This document shows, piece after piece, positions 55,803 through 64,000 of a stretch of DNA of 64,000 nt (positions within the stretch are counted from its first letter, which is position 1; every line of letters begins with the position of its first letter). Origin of the DNA: Synechococcus sp. PROS-7-1 (GTDB lineage Bacteria > Cyanobacteriota > Cyanobacteriia > PCC-6307 > Cyanobiaceae); the NCBI RefSeq assembly GCF_014279795.1, contig NZ_CP047945.1:330572-394571 (forward strand), in the 5' to 3' direction. Position numbers and translations under genes: made by a program. The notes beneath the pieces were generated by a model. It had not been told where the DNA came from, made no database searches, and was given only the letters and a program-made list of their open reading frames with translations.

Positions 55803-56528
55803 TCAGCGCAGTAGCAAAGCCTCGTTCTGGGCTTTCATTAGCTGCTTCAGCCCAGGTTCCGCTCGGTCGAGGAGTTGGTTTAGTTGTTGCCTGCTGAAGG
55901 CTGCCCCTTCCGCTGTTCCCTGCAGTTCCAGCAGGTCACCATCGTCGTTCATCACCACATTGAGATCGACATCAGCCCGGGAATCCTCGCTGTAATCCAG
56001 ATCGAGCAGGGCCTCCCCCTCAAGCAGTCCCACCGACACAGCCGCCACCTGGGAGCAGACCGGATTGGTTTGGAGGATCCCCTGCTGAACGAGGGACTCG
56101 CAGGCGTGATGCAGGGCCAGCCAGGCTCCGGTGACGGAGGCGGTACGAGTGCCTGCGTCGGCCTGAATCACATCACAGTCGACAAGCAGGGTGTTCTCTC
56201 CCAGCGCCTCCATGGAGAGTGCGGCTCGCAAGCTGCGGCCGATCAGGCGTTGGATTTCCTGGGTGCGTCCAGAGAGCTTGAGCCATTCCCGTCGCTGGCG
56301 TTCGGGGGTGGAGCCAGGCAGGAGCCGGTATTCCGCGCTGAGCCAACCGAGGCCCTGATCACGGCGCCAACGTGGCACGCCTTCTTCGCGGCAGACGCTG
56401 CAGAGCACAGCGGTCCGGCCGGTGCGAACGATCACGGAGCTGAGGGCGAAGCCCATGGGATTCCATTCGACGGCGAAGGGCCTCAGTTCGGACGCTTGGC
56501 GTCCGTCTTTGCGGGAGATGGTGTTCAT
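55803..56528 (-). CDS. rph: Ribonuclease PH
   Basis: A roughly 241-residue phosphorolytic tRNA 3'-processing exonuclease: R-K-D-G-R-Q-A-S-E-L-R, T-A-V-L-C-S-V, D-V-I-Q-A-D-A-G-T-R-T-A-S-V-T-G-A. ATG 56528 gives the normal length; the frame is open further to 56825 but runs into the divergent gene. Same strand as ntcA. Confidence 0.94.
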   Translation of the reverse strand: MNTISRKDGRQASELRPFAVEWNPMGFALSSVIVRTGRTAVLCSVCREEGVPRWRRDQGLGWLSAEYRLLPGSTPERQRREWLKLSGRTQEIQRLIGRSLRAALSMEALGENTLLVDCDVIQADAGTRTASVTGAWLALHHACESLVQQGILQTNPVCSQVAAVSVGLLEGEALLDLDYSEDSRADVDLNVVMNDDGDLLELQGTAEGAAFSRQQLNQLLDRAEPGLKQLMKAQNEALLLR

Positions 56529-56672
56529 GCCTGGCGACGATGGCTTGACTGAGCCTGCCAGTTGGGCGGAGACACCATGGATGGTGTCAAAGGGCTTGTG
56601 GATCGGATTCGCACCGCTAGATTCAAACTCTGCTGGGCCGTCTGGACACCAGCCCTGACGCCAGCGAACGAG

Positions 56673-57281
56673 ATGACAACCAGCCTGAGCCCCAGCCATC
56701 GATCCCGAGACGTCCGCAGTGCGGATCACCGGACGCTGGAGCAAGCCGGTTTGCGTGGCCTGCCTGCCCTCGAGCCGAGGCCACCGCTGCACTTGGTGGC
56801 TCAGGAGGGACAGCTGCAGGTGCACACGGCCCCGTACCGCGGCAGTTACGGAACCGTGTTAAGCCAGGCGTTGCGCAGCGCAGGGCTGGGGAGCCGGGTG
56901 ATGGTTGCCCAGTTCCTCAAAGGAGGGGTGGTTCAGGGGCCTGATGCAGCCGTCACGCTTTGTGACCGTCTCATCTGGATGCGTCCGGCCGTGCTCGAGT
57001 GCCTGTCTCAACCTGCTGCTCAAGCGGAATCCGCGGTTGTGGAGGCTGTGCAATCAATCTGGAACGCCTGCTCCACCCACCTGAGGCGTGGAGATCTGGA
57101 TCAGTTGGTGCTCGATGAGCTCGGTCTGGCCATTGCATTCGGCTACCTCGATGAGCAAGAGGTGCTGTGTCGTCTGGAGCAGCGTCCGGCATCGATGGAT
57201 GTGATCATCACAGGGCCATCCATCCCCGACTCACTCATGGCTCTGGCTGATCAGGTCACGGAATTGCGCAGGGGGTTCTGA
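56673..57281 (+). CDS. BtuR/CobO-like protein with a degraded P-loop
   Basis: About 202 residues, with the adenosyltransferase-like pattern G-S-R-V-M-V-A-Q-F-L-K-G-G, L-D-Q-L-V-L-D-E-L-G-L-A-I and a final A-D-Q-V-T-E. Where corrinoid adenosyltransferases have a G-x-G-K-(G)-K-T-T P-loop, this reads P-Y-R-G-S-Y-G-T-V, with no lysine. ATP-dependent adenosylation therefore looks unlikely; a different corrinoid or regulatory role is inferred. ATG 56673; it overlaps dcd by 1 nt (TGATG). Confidence 0.72.
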   Translation: MTTSLSPSHRSRDVRSADHRTLEQAGLRGLPALEPRPPLHLVAQEGQLQVHTAPYRGSYGTVLSQALRSAGLGSRVMVAQFLKGGVVQGPDAAVTLCDRLIWMRPAVLECLSQPAAQAESAVVEAVQSIWNACSTHLRRGDLDQLVLDELGLAIAFGYLDEQEVLCRLEQRPASMDVIITGPSIPDSLMALADQVTELRRGF

Positions 57282-57874
57282 TGCTGAAAAACGATCGCTG
57301 GATCACCGAGCAAGCTGCTCAGGGAATGCTTGAGCCCTTCCAGGCTGGGCTCGTGCGTCATCTGGAGCCTGATCAGAAGCTTCGCCCAGTGTTGAGTTTC
57401 GGCTGTTCGTCCTACGGCTACGACCTGCGCCTCTCACCGCAGGAGTTCCTGATCTTCAAGCACGTGCCCGGCACGGTGATGAATCCCAAGCGGTTCAACC
57501 CCGCCAATCTGGAACCCACCGAACTGCATCACGACGAGGACGGCGACTACTTCATCCTTCCGGCTCATTCCTATGGATTGGGTGTGGCTCTCGAAAAGAT
57601 GAAGGTTCCCGCGAACATCACAGTGATCTGCTTGGGCAAGAGCACCTATGCCCGCTTGGGCATCATCGTGAACACCACGCCCGCGGAAGCGAGCTGGGAA
57701 GGGCACCTCACCCTGGAGTTCAGCAACAGCTCAGGGGCTGATTGTCGTATTTACGCCAATGAAGGCATCTGCCAGCTGCTGTTTTTTGAAGGTGACCCCT
57801 GTGACACCACCTACAGCGATCGCCAGGGCAAGTATCAACATCAGCCCGAGAGGGTCACCCTTGCCAAGGTTTGA
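57281..57874 (+). CDS. dcd: dCTP deaminase
   Basis: A 197-residue trimeric deaminase giving dUTP, the precursor of dTMP: F-G-C-S-S-Y-G-Y-D-L-R, G-K-S-T-Y-A-R-L-G and P-A-E-A-S-W-E-G-H-L-T-L-E-F. It complements the adjacent convergent thyX. Coupled by a 1-nt overlap with the BtuR-like gene. Confidence 0.95.
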   Translation: MLKNDRWITEQAAQGMLEPFQAGLVRHLEPDQKLRPVLSFGCSSYGYDLRLSPQEFLIFKHVPGTVMNPKRFNPANLEPTELHHDEDGDYFILPAHSYGLGVALEKMKVPANITVICLGKSTYARLGIIVNTTPAEASWEGHLTLEFSNSSGADCRIYANEGICQLLFFEGDPCDTTYSDRQGKYQHQPERVTLAKV

Positions 57875-57896
57875 AAGCTTGTGAGGTGACCTGATT

Positions 57897-58622
57897 TCAG
57901 GGCGCCAGCCTGGCTTTATGAAGTCGGCTCTTCTCGTACCAGGCCGCAAACTCAGGAGCCCATTGCTGCAGGTGCGGCCACATCAGGTCGCACAGTTCGC
58001 GGATCTCCTGCTGAGCATCGAGCTTGGCGCGGAGGTCCATGAAGTGCAGGAAGGCTCGCAGGCTGAAGCTCACCACGAAGTGCTGGCGGTAATCAAAGGG
58101 AAGAATGCCCCGGGCATGTTCCTCAGCGAAGCCGGCGCGCAGTAGATCCCGATAGCGCTCGGCCGCCTGCCTGCAAAGCTGCAGATCCTGCGACCGCATC
58201 GCCTCGCTGTAGGTGTATTTCTTGCCTTGGCGATCGCTGTAATCCCCCACTGGCCTGAGGTAGAAAACATCCTCTAGATCCAGGTCGCCATCGGCCGCTC
58301 TGGCAATGCGCTCGCCCGTGTAGCGCATCGACTGCACATCGAAGCTCACCCCCACCCGGTGGGTGCGGGCCTGCTGCATCACCGAGTGGGGAAACCAGCC
58401 CACATTGAGCACGATCTGGGCGTGTTCGAGCGGACCGTAGTGACCGCGCTCTCCCGCTAGGAGACGCTTCACGCAGATCTCGCCGGCTTTGGTTTCGTCA
58501 GGCCAGTCGGCGCGGTCGGCAGCCACAAAGCCCTCGCTGTAGTCCTGATGCATGCCGGCATACACGCACTGCTGCGGGTTCGGCGTTGCAGCAATCAGGT
58601 CGACGCGGAAGCGGGGATCCAT
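57897..58622 (-). CDS. thyX: FAD-dependent thymidylate synthase
   Basis: A roughly 241-residue ThyX making dTMP from dUMP with FAD and methylene-tetrahydrofolate. The family motif appears as R-T-H-R-V-G-V-S-F-D-V-Q-S-M-R-Y: eight residues between the motif Arg and Ser, and T before H, whereas the textbook motif is R-H-R-x7-S. G-I-L-P-F-D-Y-R follows later. ATG 58622; upstream frame to 58742 is less likely. Probably the sole thymidylate synthase. Confidence 0.93.
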   Translation of the reverse strand: MDPRFRVDLIAATPNPQQCVYAGMHQDYSEGFVAADRADWPDETKAGEICVKRLLAGERGHYGPLEHAQIVLNVGWFPHSVMQQARTHRVGVSFDVQSMRYTGERIARAADGDLDLEDVFYLRPVGDYSDRQGKKYTYSEAMRSQDLQLCRQAAERYRDLLRAGFAEEHARGILPFDYRQHFVVSFSLRAFLHFMDLRAKLDAQQEIRELCDLMWPHLQQWAPEFAAWYEKSRLHKARLAP

Positions 58623-58671
58623 GGTCACGTCGGATTGGGTAACAGGCGTGTGGTGATCATGCCCGGTTTGC

Positions 58672-59220
58672 TTAGGAATGGCTGCGCGGGCCAGCGGCCG
58701 AATCCATCGTGGTCGGCTCGGGCAAGGGGCTGGTCGTTCCAACTCCCGTCAGCGTTGGCAAGGCTGCATTCGTTACCAGCGCGGCGGCCAGTGTGTTCAG
58801 TTCGCTTTCCGTGCGACCACCAATCGAGCGCCCCCGCAGCTCTCCATCAGCAGCGAAGAGGTTGAGCTGGGGGATGCCCGTCACGTCGTAGCGATCCGTG
58901 AGGTCAAGCCAGCGAGGGTTGTCGATGTTCACGAGCACCACATCGAGTTCGCCTGCGTGGGCGTTTTCCATCGCCAGCATCGCGGGAGCCATCTCCCGGC
59001 AGACCTCGCACCAATCGGCGTAGAACTCCAGGATTGTGGGTCGTCCATTGCTGAGAGCAACCTCTGGCGCCAGCGAGCGACGGGCCAGCTGGTCGAGGGG
59101 TGATTCCGCCATCCCTCCGTTGCGCACCAGAAACAGACTGACGGCTAACGCAATGGCCGAGACGAGCAGAAGACCTTTCTGCAGGGATGTGAGGCTTGTG
59201 CTCTCGGGAGTGCCAGTCAT
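58672..59220 (-). CDS. Membrane-anchored thioredoxin-like protein (HCF164/TxlA type)
   Basis: A 182-residue protein: one N-terminal membrane anchor (L-L-L-V-S-A-I-A-L-A-V-S-L-F-L-V) and a thioredoxin domain with W-C-E-V-C and cis-Pro G-I-P-Q. This matches TxlA/HCF164-like thylakoid or periplasmic reductants used for cytochrome and photosystem biogenesis. ThyX is downstream on the same strand with a 49-bp gap. Confidence 0.85.
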   Translation of the reverse strand: MTGTPESTSLTSLQKGLLLVSAIALAVSLFLVRNGGMAESPLDQLARRSLAPEVALSNGRPTILEFYADWCEVCREMAPAMLAMENAHAGELDVVLVNIDNPRWLDLTDRYDVTGIPQLNLFAADGELRGRSIGGRTESELNTLAAALVTNAALPTLTGVGTTSPLPEPTTMDSAAGPRSHS

Positions 59221-59335
59221 CCAGGAGAGGGATCAAACCTCATCTTGACAGGACAAACCAGTTGCTGTTGCTAGCGTTTAGTCGCGGATTCTGCATCGCT
59301 ATCCGGTCTATCCATCAGGGAACCCCGCCACGCTG

Positions 59336-59806
59336 ATGCCTCTTCTGCGCTTTCTGCTGCTGCCCCTCAGAGCTCCTTCGCTTCTGGTGCTCTTCGGTGT
59401 GTCCCTATTTCTCGGTCACCACTGGGCCATACAGGAAGCCTGGCTTTCGAAGGCCCATCAGATGAGTGTCCACGTGTTCTGGACGATCGAGCTGATTCAG
59501 GCGTTCGTGGTGGTGGTGATCTGCACCATGCCGGATCTGCTGCTGCGTCAACTCTCCTTGCTGATGGCCTCCAGTCGGGTGCTCAGCCTGGTGGTCACGC
59601 TCACCTTGGTGATCACCGTCGGCTTGTATGTGCTCAGTCTCAGCCTGCTCTCTGATGTGTTGATTCTGGCGTCTGCCACCCTCCTGGCTCGGCTGGATCT
59701 CACCAGGATCAAGGTGGTGCCGGCTCCCCAGATCACAGCCTTTTGGCTGGCCTTGATTGTGATCAGCGGGATCTGGATCGGTCACGACCTTCCCAGTCCG
59801 GTTTGA
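59336..59806 (+). CDS. Hypothetical membrane protein
   Basis: A 156-residue protein with about four hydrophobic helices (F-L-L-L-P-L, F-V-V-V-V-I-C-T, V-V-T-L-T-L-V-I-T-V and A-F-W-L-A-L-I-V-I). No recognised motif. Its 3' end overlaps the convergent lytic transglycosylase by 44 bp. Confidence 0.6.
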   Translation: MPLLRFLLLPLRAPSLLVLFGVSLFLGHHWAIQEAWLSKAHQMSVHVFWTIELIQAFVVVVICTMPDLLLRQLSLLMASSRVLSLVVTLTLVITVGLYVLSLSLLSDVLILASATLLARLDLTRIKVVPAPQITAFWLALIVISGIWIGHDLPSPV

Positions 59807-61850
59807 GATAAGCCCAGAGATTTCCAAGCACCTTTTTGGTGTAGAGCCTCGTCTCCGGGTAGGGAATCCGTTCAACCCAAAGTTCTGGATCTTGTGCGAG
59901 TTCCTCAGTCCACCAGGAACCAGCGGCTCCTGGCCCAGCGTTGTAACTGGCGGCGGTGAGCCAGGGATTTCCCTGCCATTCCTCGAGTAACCAGGCCAGG
60001 TAGCGCGCTCCAAGGGTTGCGTTGCGCCCGGGTTGCTTGAGCTCAGCATCACTGAGAGGGGCTCCCGCCATTTCCGCTGCGGTGGCTGGCATCAGCTGCA
60101 ACAGGCCCACAGCTCCTACCGGCGATTGCACGCCCGGGGAAAAACGAGATTCCTGACGGGCGATCGCCAAGAGCAATTCCAGGCGCACTGCTTCCTGCTG
60201 CGCTGCGGAGCTGAACTCAGGAAGAAGGGGGCGGGGATGCTGGCTCTGGTGCAGCTGCAGCTGCGTGTCGTCGTCGGGAGAGACAAGCCGCAGGTTGGCC
60301 CTCCACAGCCGACTCAGGCCTGTCCAGTAGTCCTGCACGCCCAGGCGCAGCCGACCTTCGATGAGTTGGCTCTGCGGGGATGGTTTGGCCGTGGCCTGGC
60401 TGCTGCGCCAGGTGTCCCAGGCCTCCTGGCGCAACCCCAGTCTCCAGAGTTGATCCACCAAGCGATTGCCGCTGTTCAGAGGGCTCCAGCCCTGGCGCTC
60501 CCAGGCGTCGTTAGGGGCAGTGATTGTTCGGGTTGCAGTGGCAGCCGCTTCCCCGTGCAGTGCGGGCAGATCGCCCCCTCCAAGACGGGCCTCAGCACGC
60601 CAGGTGTAATACCCCGGGGGATAGGCCTTGACGAGGGCATCCCAGACGCGCTCTGCCTGCTCCTGTCTCCCCAGCTTGGCCAGACTGAAGCCGATCCAGA
60701 ACTGCTGCCGTGCGGCCAGGGGATCGGGCAGCTTGTTCCCGGGGATGGTGTTCAGAACGCTGAGGGCCTGGTTCCACTGGCCTTCCAATAACGCGCTGCG
60801 GGCCAGATCCCATTGCAGCTGCCAGATCGCTGGGTGATCCGGCCATCGTTTCAAGACCTCCAGCCCGTTTCGGTTGCCGTTCAGGCGAACGCGGGCTGCG
60901 GCCACATCAGCTGAACGCTCTTGCAGCTGTTGCGGCAAGGCATCCAACAGCGCCTGCTTCGGCCTTAGCGGTTCACTCAGCAGAGCCGCTGCCCTCAAGG
61001 CTTCCTCGGATTGAGGATGGGCGTTGGCCAGCTGCACAAGCATCGCTTCCCCGCGACGTTTCTGGGCTGGGGTTCCGCGCCACAGGGTGCGGCCGATGAT
61101 CAGCGCCTGGGGCGGTTGCAGCGGGGTGCCCTGTAGGCAGAGCTCCGAGGCCGTGCCATCGCCGAGTTCTGCCAGGGCAGAGGCCAGGTTGAGCCGTTGC
61201 TCTTGAGACAGTCCTGTGCCGGTGATATCCCCACAGGTGCGGCGAATGAGGCTGGATGCTCCAGGCCAGCGGGGGCCCCAGCGTGCCAGGTGCAAGGCGT
61301 TGGCCTGAAGGGTGTCCTGGTTGGCGTCATCGGGGAGTTCTGCAGCCGCCGCCAGGGTGGCGGGATGGGCAGGCTGCTGGGACAGCAACTGTTGTTTCAG
61401 TTGCGCGTCGTTGCCCTTGAGGTAATAGCGGGCATCGGCGCTGGCGGCACTGGTTGGGAAGCGCCCGAGCAGGCTTTGCCAGCGCTGCTCTGCTTCGGCG
61501 CTCTGGCCGACCCGCTGAGCTGCCAGGGCCTGCTGCTTGAGTGCCACGGCCGCCAAGGGTGCCGGTCCCCATCCCTGGCCAGCGAGCAAACGTCGCTGGC
61601 GCTCTGGTGAGTCCTCACTGCGACTGGCCAGGAGCAGGGCCGCTTCCCTGCGCTGCAGCGGGTCAATCGACCAGCGATAGCGCGCCCAAACCTTCGCGCT
61701 CTCCATGCGAGCGGTCACAGGGACGTGACGCTGACGGAGCAGCCGCTGGCCCCCGACGATCGCCATCACCGTGAGAATCGACGTGCCTCCGAGGAGCAGC
61801 AGTCCGCGGGTCGGTCCAGCACTCACACACGGTCTTTGAACTGCTGCCAT
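59763..61850 (-). CDS. Soluble lytic transglycosylase (Slt type)
   Basis: A roughly 695-residue peptidoglycan lytic transglycosylase. After a short N-terminal hydrophobic segment comes a long alpha-helical TPR-like region, then the SLT domain with catalytic Glu in A-R-Q-E-S-R-F-S, P-V-G-A-V-G-L-L-Q-L-M-P-A-T-A and S-Y-N-A-G-P-G. ATG 61850 leaves 24 bp to the divergent small gene; an open frame extends to 61871. Confidence 0.9.
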   Translation of the reverse strand: MAAVQRPCVSAGPTRGLLLLGGTSILTVMAIVGGQRLLRQRHVPVTARMESAKVWARYRWSIDPLQRREAALLLASRSEDSPERQRRLLAGQGWGPAPLAAVALKQQALAAQRVGQSAEAEQRWQSLLGRFPTSAASADARYYLKGNDAQLKQQLLSQQPAHPATLAAAAELPDDANQDTLQANALHLARWGPRWPGASSLIRRTCGDITGTGLSQEQRLNLASALAELGDGTASELCLQGTPLQPPQALIIGRTLWRGTPAQKRRGEAMLVQLANAHPQSEEALRAAALLSEPLRPKQALLDALPQQLQERSADVAAARVRLNGNRNGLEVLKRWPDHPAIWQLQWDLARSALLEGQWNQALSVLNTIPGNKLPDPLAARQQFWIGFSLAKLGRQEQAERVWDALVKAYPPGYYTWRAEARLGGGDLPALHGEAAATATRTITAPNDAWERQGWSPLNSGNRLVDQLWRLGLRQEAWDTWRSSQATAKPSPQSQLIEGRLRLGVQDYWTGLSRLWRANLRLVSPDDDTQLQLHQSQHPRPLLPEFSSAAQQEAVRLELLLAIARQESRFSPGVQSPVGAVGLLQLMPATAAEMAGAPLSDAELKQPGRNATLGARYLAWLLEEWQGNPWLTAASYNAGPGAAGSWWTEELAQDPELWVERIPYPETRLYTKKVLGNLWAYLKPDWEGRDRSRSR

Positions 61851-61874
61851 TCTGTTCCCAGTGGCAGGCAATGG

Positions 61875-62078
61875 ATGGGTGCGGATCAGCGCACGCCCCG
61901 CCCGGGGCGGCCGCAGCGACTGCGTTGCGCGATTGTCTGCGGTGTGGCCCTTGTGTTGTGGGGGATGCGCTGGGTCTGGCCGTTGCAGTGGCTGCCTGGA
62001 TGGATGGTGTTGTTGGTTGGCGCCTGGGCGTTGCTGGAACTGGCGGCCATCCTCTTGACCCCCCAGCGTTGGCGTTGA
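61875..62078 (+). CDS. Small two-helix membrane protein
   Basis: A 67-residue protein with a basic start (R-P-G-R-P-Q-R-L-R) and two hydrophobic helices (V-C-G-V-A-L-V-L-W-G and W-M-V-L-L-V-G-A-W-A-L-L-E-L). ATG 61875 fits; earlier in-frame starts extend into the divergent gene. Function unknown. Confidence 0.5.
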   Translation: MGADQRTPRPGRPQRLRCAIVCGVALVLWGMRWVWPLQWLPGWMVLLVGAWALLELAAILLTPQRWR

Positions 62079-62166
62079 ACGCTTGGCGTGCAGCTATTGG
62101 CCTGTCCTTGCGCTGAAGTTCTAATGCTGTCGGGCCTTTTAAGGTTCATCCCATCAATGAGACTCC

Positions 62167-63555
62167 ATGGCCTCACCTGCATTCCATCCCCTGGATTGTC
62201 CTGATCCTGCCCAGGTGAGTTTTGGCACCGATGGCCTGCGGGGCCATGTCGGTACGGCGATCACCTCCACGCTGGCTTTGCAGGTGGGGTTTTGGTGTGG
62301 ACGGGTGCTTCCCGCTGATGGGCCTGTGCTGATCGGGATGGATTCGCGCACGAGCGGATCCATGCTCGTGTCGGCACTTGCGGCCGGCCTGACCGCAGCG
62401 GGGCGGGAGGTTTGGACCCTTGGGCTGTGCCCCACCCCGGCAGTCCCTGGCCTGATCCGCCGGTTTGAAGCAGCTGGTGGCTTGATGGTGTCCGCCAGCC
62501 ATAACCCACCGGAGGACAACGGCATCAAGGTGTTCGGTGCCGATGGCAGCAAGCTCGGCTCTGCCCTTCAGTCGCGCATTGAAGCCGGTTTGCGCGGTGA
62601 GGAGCCGAAGACACCTCAAGCGCATGCGTTCGGGGTGTCACACCAGCGTTCTGACCTGCTCGATCTCTACAAACAAGACCTTCTCAAAAGCGTCCAGCAT
62701 CAGCGGCTGGATGGTGTGCCGATTGTTCTGGACCTTTGCTGGGGCTCGGCCACAGCCTGCGGGGCCGCGGTGTTCTCCGAGCTCGGTGCCGATGTCACGG
62801 TGCTCCATGGCGAAGCCGATGGTGAGCGGATCAATGTGGGTTGCGGGTCCACCCATCTCGAGCCCTTGCGGCAGGCCGTGTTGGAGCGTGGGGCGACCAT
62901 GGGTTTCGCCTTTGATGGCGATGCCGACAGGATGCTGGCGGTTGATGGCCGGGGCCGCATCGTCGATGGTGATCATGTGCTCTTCCTTTGGGGCTCAGCG
63001 CTGCAGGACAGCGGCGTGCTTCCTGACCAGAGGCTTGTGGCCACGGTGATGTCCAATCTGGGTTTTGAACGGGCCTGGCAGGCGCGAGGCGGGCTGCTTG
63101 AGCGCACTCCGGTTGGTGACCAGCATGTGCACGCCGCCATGGTCCGCAATGGTGCGGCTCTGGGCGGCGAGCAATCCGGCCACATTCTTTCCTCAGCCCA
63201 TGGTCTGTCGGGTGATGGGGTGCTGACGGCCCTGCAATTGGCCAGCCTTTGCCATGGCCAAGGGATCACCCTGGCCGATTGGTTGGATCGCAGCTTTGAG
63301 GCCTATCCCCAGAAGTTGGTGAATGTGCGGGTGCCCGATCGGTCACGCCGCAAGGCCTGGGCAGACTGCCAACCTCTCGCCGATTTAGTGCAAGAGGCTG
63401 AGCGCAGCATGGCCGCCGACGGGCGGGTGCTGGTGCGGGCCAGTGGCACCGAGCGACTCCTGCGGGTGATGGTGGAGGCGGCCGATCCCAAGGCCGTTGA
63501 GCACTGGACCCAGTGCCTGGCTGAAGCGGCGGACCAGCACCTCAACGCGGCTTGA
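62167..63555 (+). CDS. glmM: Phosphoglucosamine mutase
   Basis: A 462-residue GlmM converting glucosamine 6- to 1-phosphate for UDP-GlcNAc and peptidoglycan. Motifs: F-G-T-D-G-L-R-G, phosphoserine loop S-A-S111-H-N-P-P-E-D-N-G, metal loop F-D-G-D-A-D-R and sugar loop G-G-E-Q-S-G-H (the GlmM-type version). The phosphate site R-A-S-G-T-E follows. Overlaps the next opposite-strand gene by 14 bp. Confidence 0.95.
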   Translation: MASPAFHPLDCPDPAQVSFGTDGLRGHVGTAITSTLALQVGFWCGRVLPADGPVLIGMDSRTSGSMLVSALAAGLTAAGREVWTLGLCPTPAVPGLIRRFEAAGGLMVSASHNPPEDNGIKVFGADGSKLGSALQSRIEAGLRGEEPKTPQAHAFGVSHQRSDLLDLYKQDLLKSVQHQRLDGVPIVLDLCWGSATACGAAVFSELGADVTVLHGEADGERINVGCGSTHLEPLRQAVLERGATMGFAFDGDADRMLAVDGRGRIVDGDHVLFLWGSALQDSGVLPDQRLVATVMSNLGFERAWQARGGLLERTPVGDQHVHAAMVRNGAALGGEQSGHILSSAHGLSGDGVLTALQLASLCHGQGITLADWLDRSFEAYPQKLVNVRVPDRSRRKAWADCQPLADLVQEAERSMAADGRVLVRASGTERLLRVMVEAADPKAVEHWTQCLAEAADQHLNAA

Positions 63556-64000
63556 GCTGACAACAATCGCGGGCCATGGCCAGGGCGCCATCACAGGCGT
63601 CTCCAAGGGGTTGGGCCCAGCGAGCACCGGGCAAGTGCTGCTGCATTGCCTGGCATACGGACCGGTTGAATTCCTTCAGATTCAGAAGTGCGCCTCCGTG
63701 GGCGCAGAGGCTGGGTTCCTTCAGGTGCAGCTGCCTGGCCACGGCGCTGGCGGCTTCGGCGAGAGCGAATGCCGATCGATCAAGGATTGTTCGGGCTTCC
63801 CGATCTCCCTGGGCGGCGGCTTCATCCACCAGAGGTGCCAGGCGCGCCAGATCGGCAGGTTGATGATCAGGCTGCACCACCAGGGTTTTGAGGTCGTTGG
63901 CAGTCCGGCAGCCGAGGTGTTCCCACAGCGATTGGCGCAGGGGGCCATCTGCCAGACGCCCATCGGCCATGCGCAGGCTCACTTGCAGGCCCTGGTGCCC
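63542..64000 (-). CDS. N-acetylglucosamine-kinase/BadF-type ATPase, 5' end outside the window
   Basis: The frame runs off the right edge: codons are open to 64000, and 63982 is only an internal GTG. The visible C-terminal part (about 153 residues) has R-S-A-F-A-L-A-E-A-A, C-A-H-G-G-A-L-L and D-A-C-D-G-A-L-A-M-A, consistent with the BadF/BadG/BcrA/BcrD or N-acetylglucosamine-kinase fold. The partial length prevents a firm substrate call; proximity to glmM favours an amino-sugar role. Confidence 0.7.
   Translation of the reverse strand, partial: GHQGLQVSLRMADGRLADGPLRQSLWEHLGCRTANDLKTLVVQPDHQPADLARLAPLVDEAAAQGDREARTILDRSAFALAEAASAVARQLHLKEPSLCAHGGALLNLKEFNRSVCQAMQQHLPGARWAQPLGDACDGALAMARDCCQLKPR

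Overview
The window is a gene-dense, GC-rich stretch of a marine picocyanobacterial chromosome, most likely a marine Synechococcus or Cyanobium relative. Four small photosystem II genes (psbK, psbI, psbN, psbH), ntcA, an NtcA-box-preceded amt, a carotenoid oxygenase, a cyanobacterial-type ispH, thyX and several cyanobacteria-restricted DUF families (DUF3155, DUF4079, DUF1997, DUF3769, DUF3146, DUF3084) support this. I see no IS element, prophage, integrase or CRISPR array. Intergenic gaps are short and many convergent genes overlap at their 3' ends.

Layout. 0-7.8 kb: a thioredoxin-like protein, a lipoprotein, a split photolyase (FAD-domain gene followed by a separate antenna-domain gene), fabI, hisB, a carotenoid oxygenase, a SIMPL protein and an MFS transporter. 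7.75-12.7 kb: a four-gene minus-strand operon, SABATH methyltransferase > amino-acid dehydrogenase > sarcosine-oxidase/NikD-like flavoenzyme > BCCT betaine-type transporter, behind a CRP-type palindrome. This is the most interesting part of the window; the enzyme set fits lysine > piperideine-2-carboxylate > picolinate > N-methylpicolinate (homarine). 12.7-26 kb: rdgB, a phosphohexomutase, a RecB-like/DEDD nuclease with a degraded RecB site, ygfZ, pyrE, a CAU tRNA, a CorC-like protein, a Gfo/Idh/MocA oxidoreductase, a phosphorylase-kinase alpha-like protein, a WecG-type glycosyltransferase, psbK and tgt. 26-38.6 kb: cobS without a normal start codon, a histidine kinase, a structured leader before a DUF3155 gene, an esterase, purH, ispH, amt, sfsA, murJ and three small conserved genes, one with a 16-bp tandem repeat at its start. 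38.6-48.5 kb: tRNA-Arg, glyA, a WecA/MraY-type transferase, cinA, leuCD, a pentapeptide protein and an LptD-like outer-membrane protein. 48.5-64 kb: psbI, a GH38 mannosidase, psbN/psbH, tatA, pth, a RuvC-fold nuclease, DUF3084, ntcA, rph, a BtuR-like protein with a lost P-loop, dcd, thyX, a thioredoxin-like protein, a lytic transglycosylase, glmM and the 3' part of an N-acetylglucosamine-kinase-like gene cut by the window edge.

How genes work together: ntcA and amt form a nitrogen-control pair; dcd and thyX supply dTMP; leuC and leuD form isopropylmalate isomerase; murJ, glmM, the lytic transglycosylase and the WecA/WecG enzymes serve envelope synthesis. All assignments come from reading motifs and recalled family features; no database search was run.
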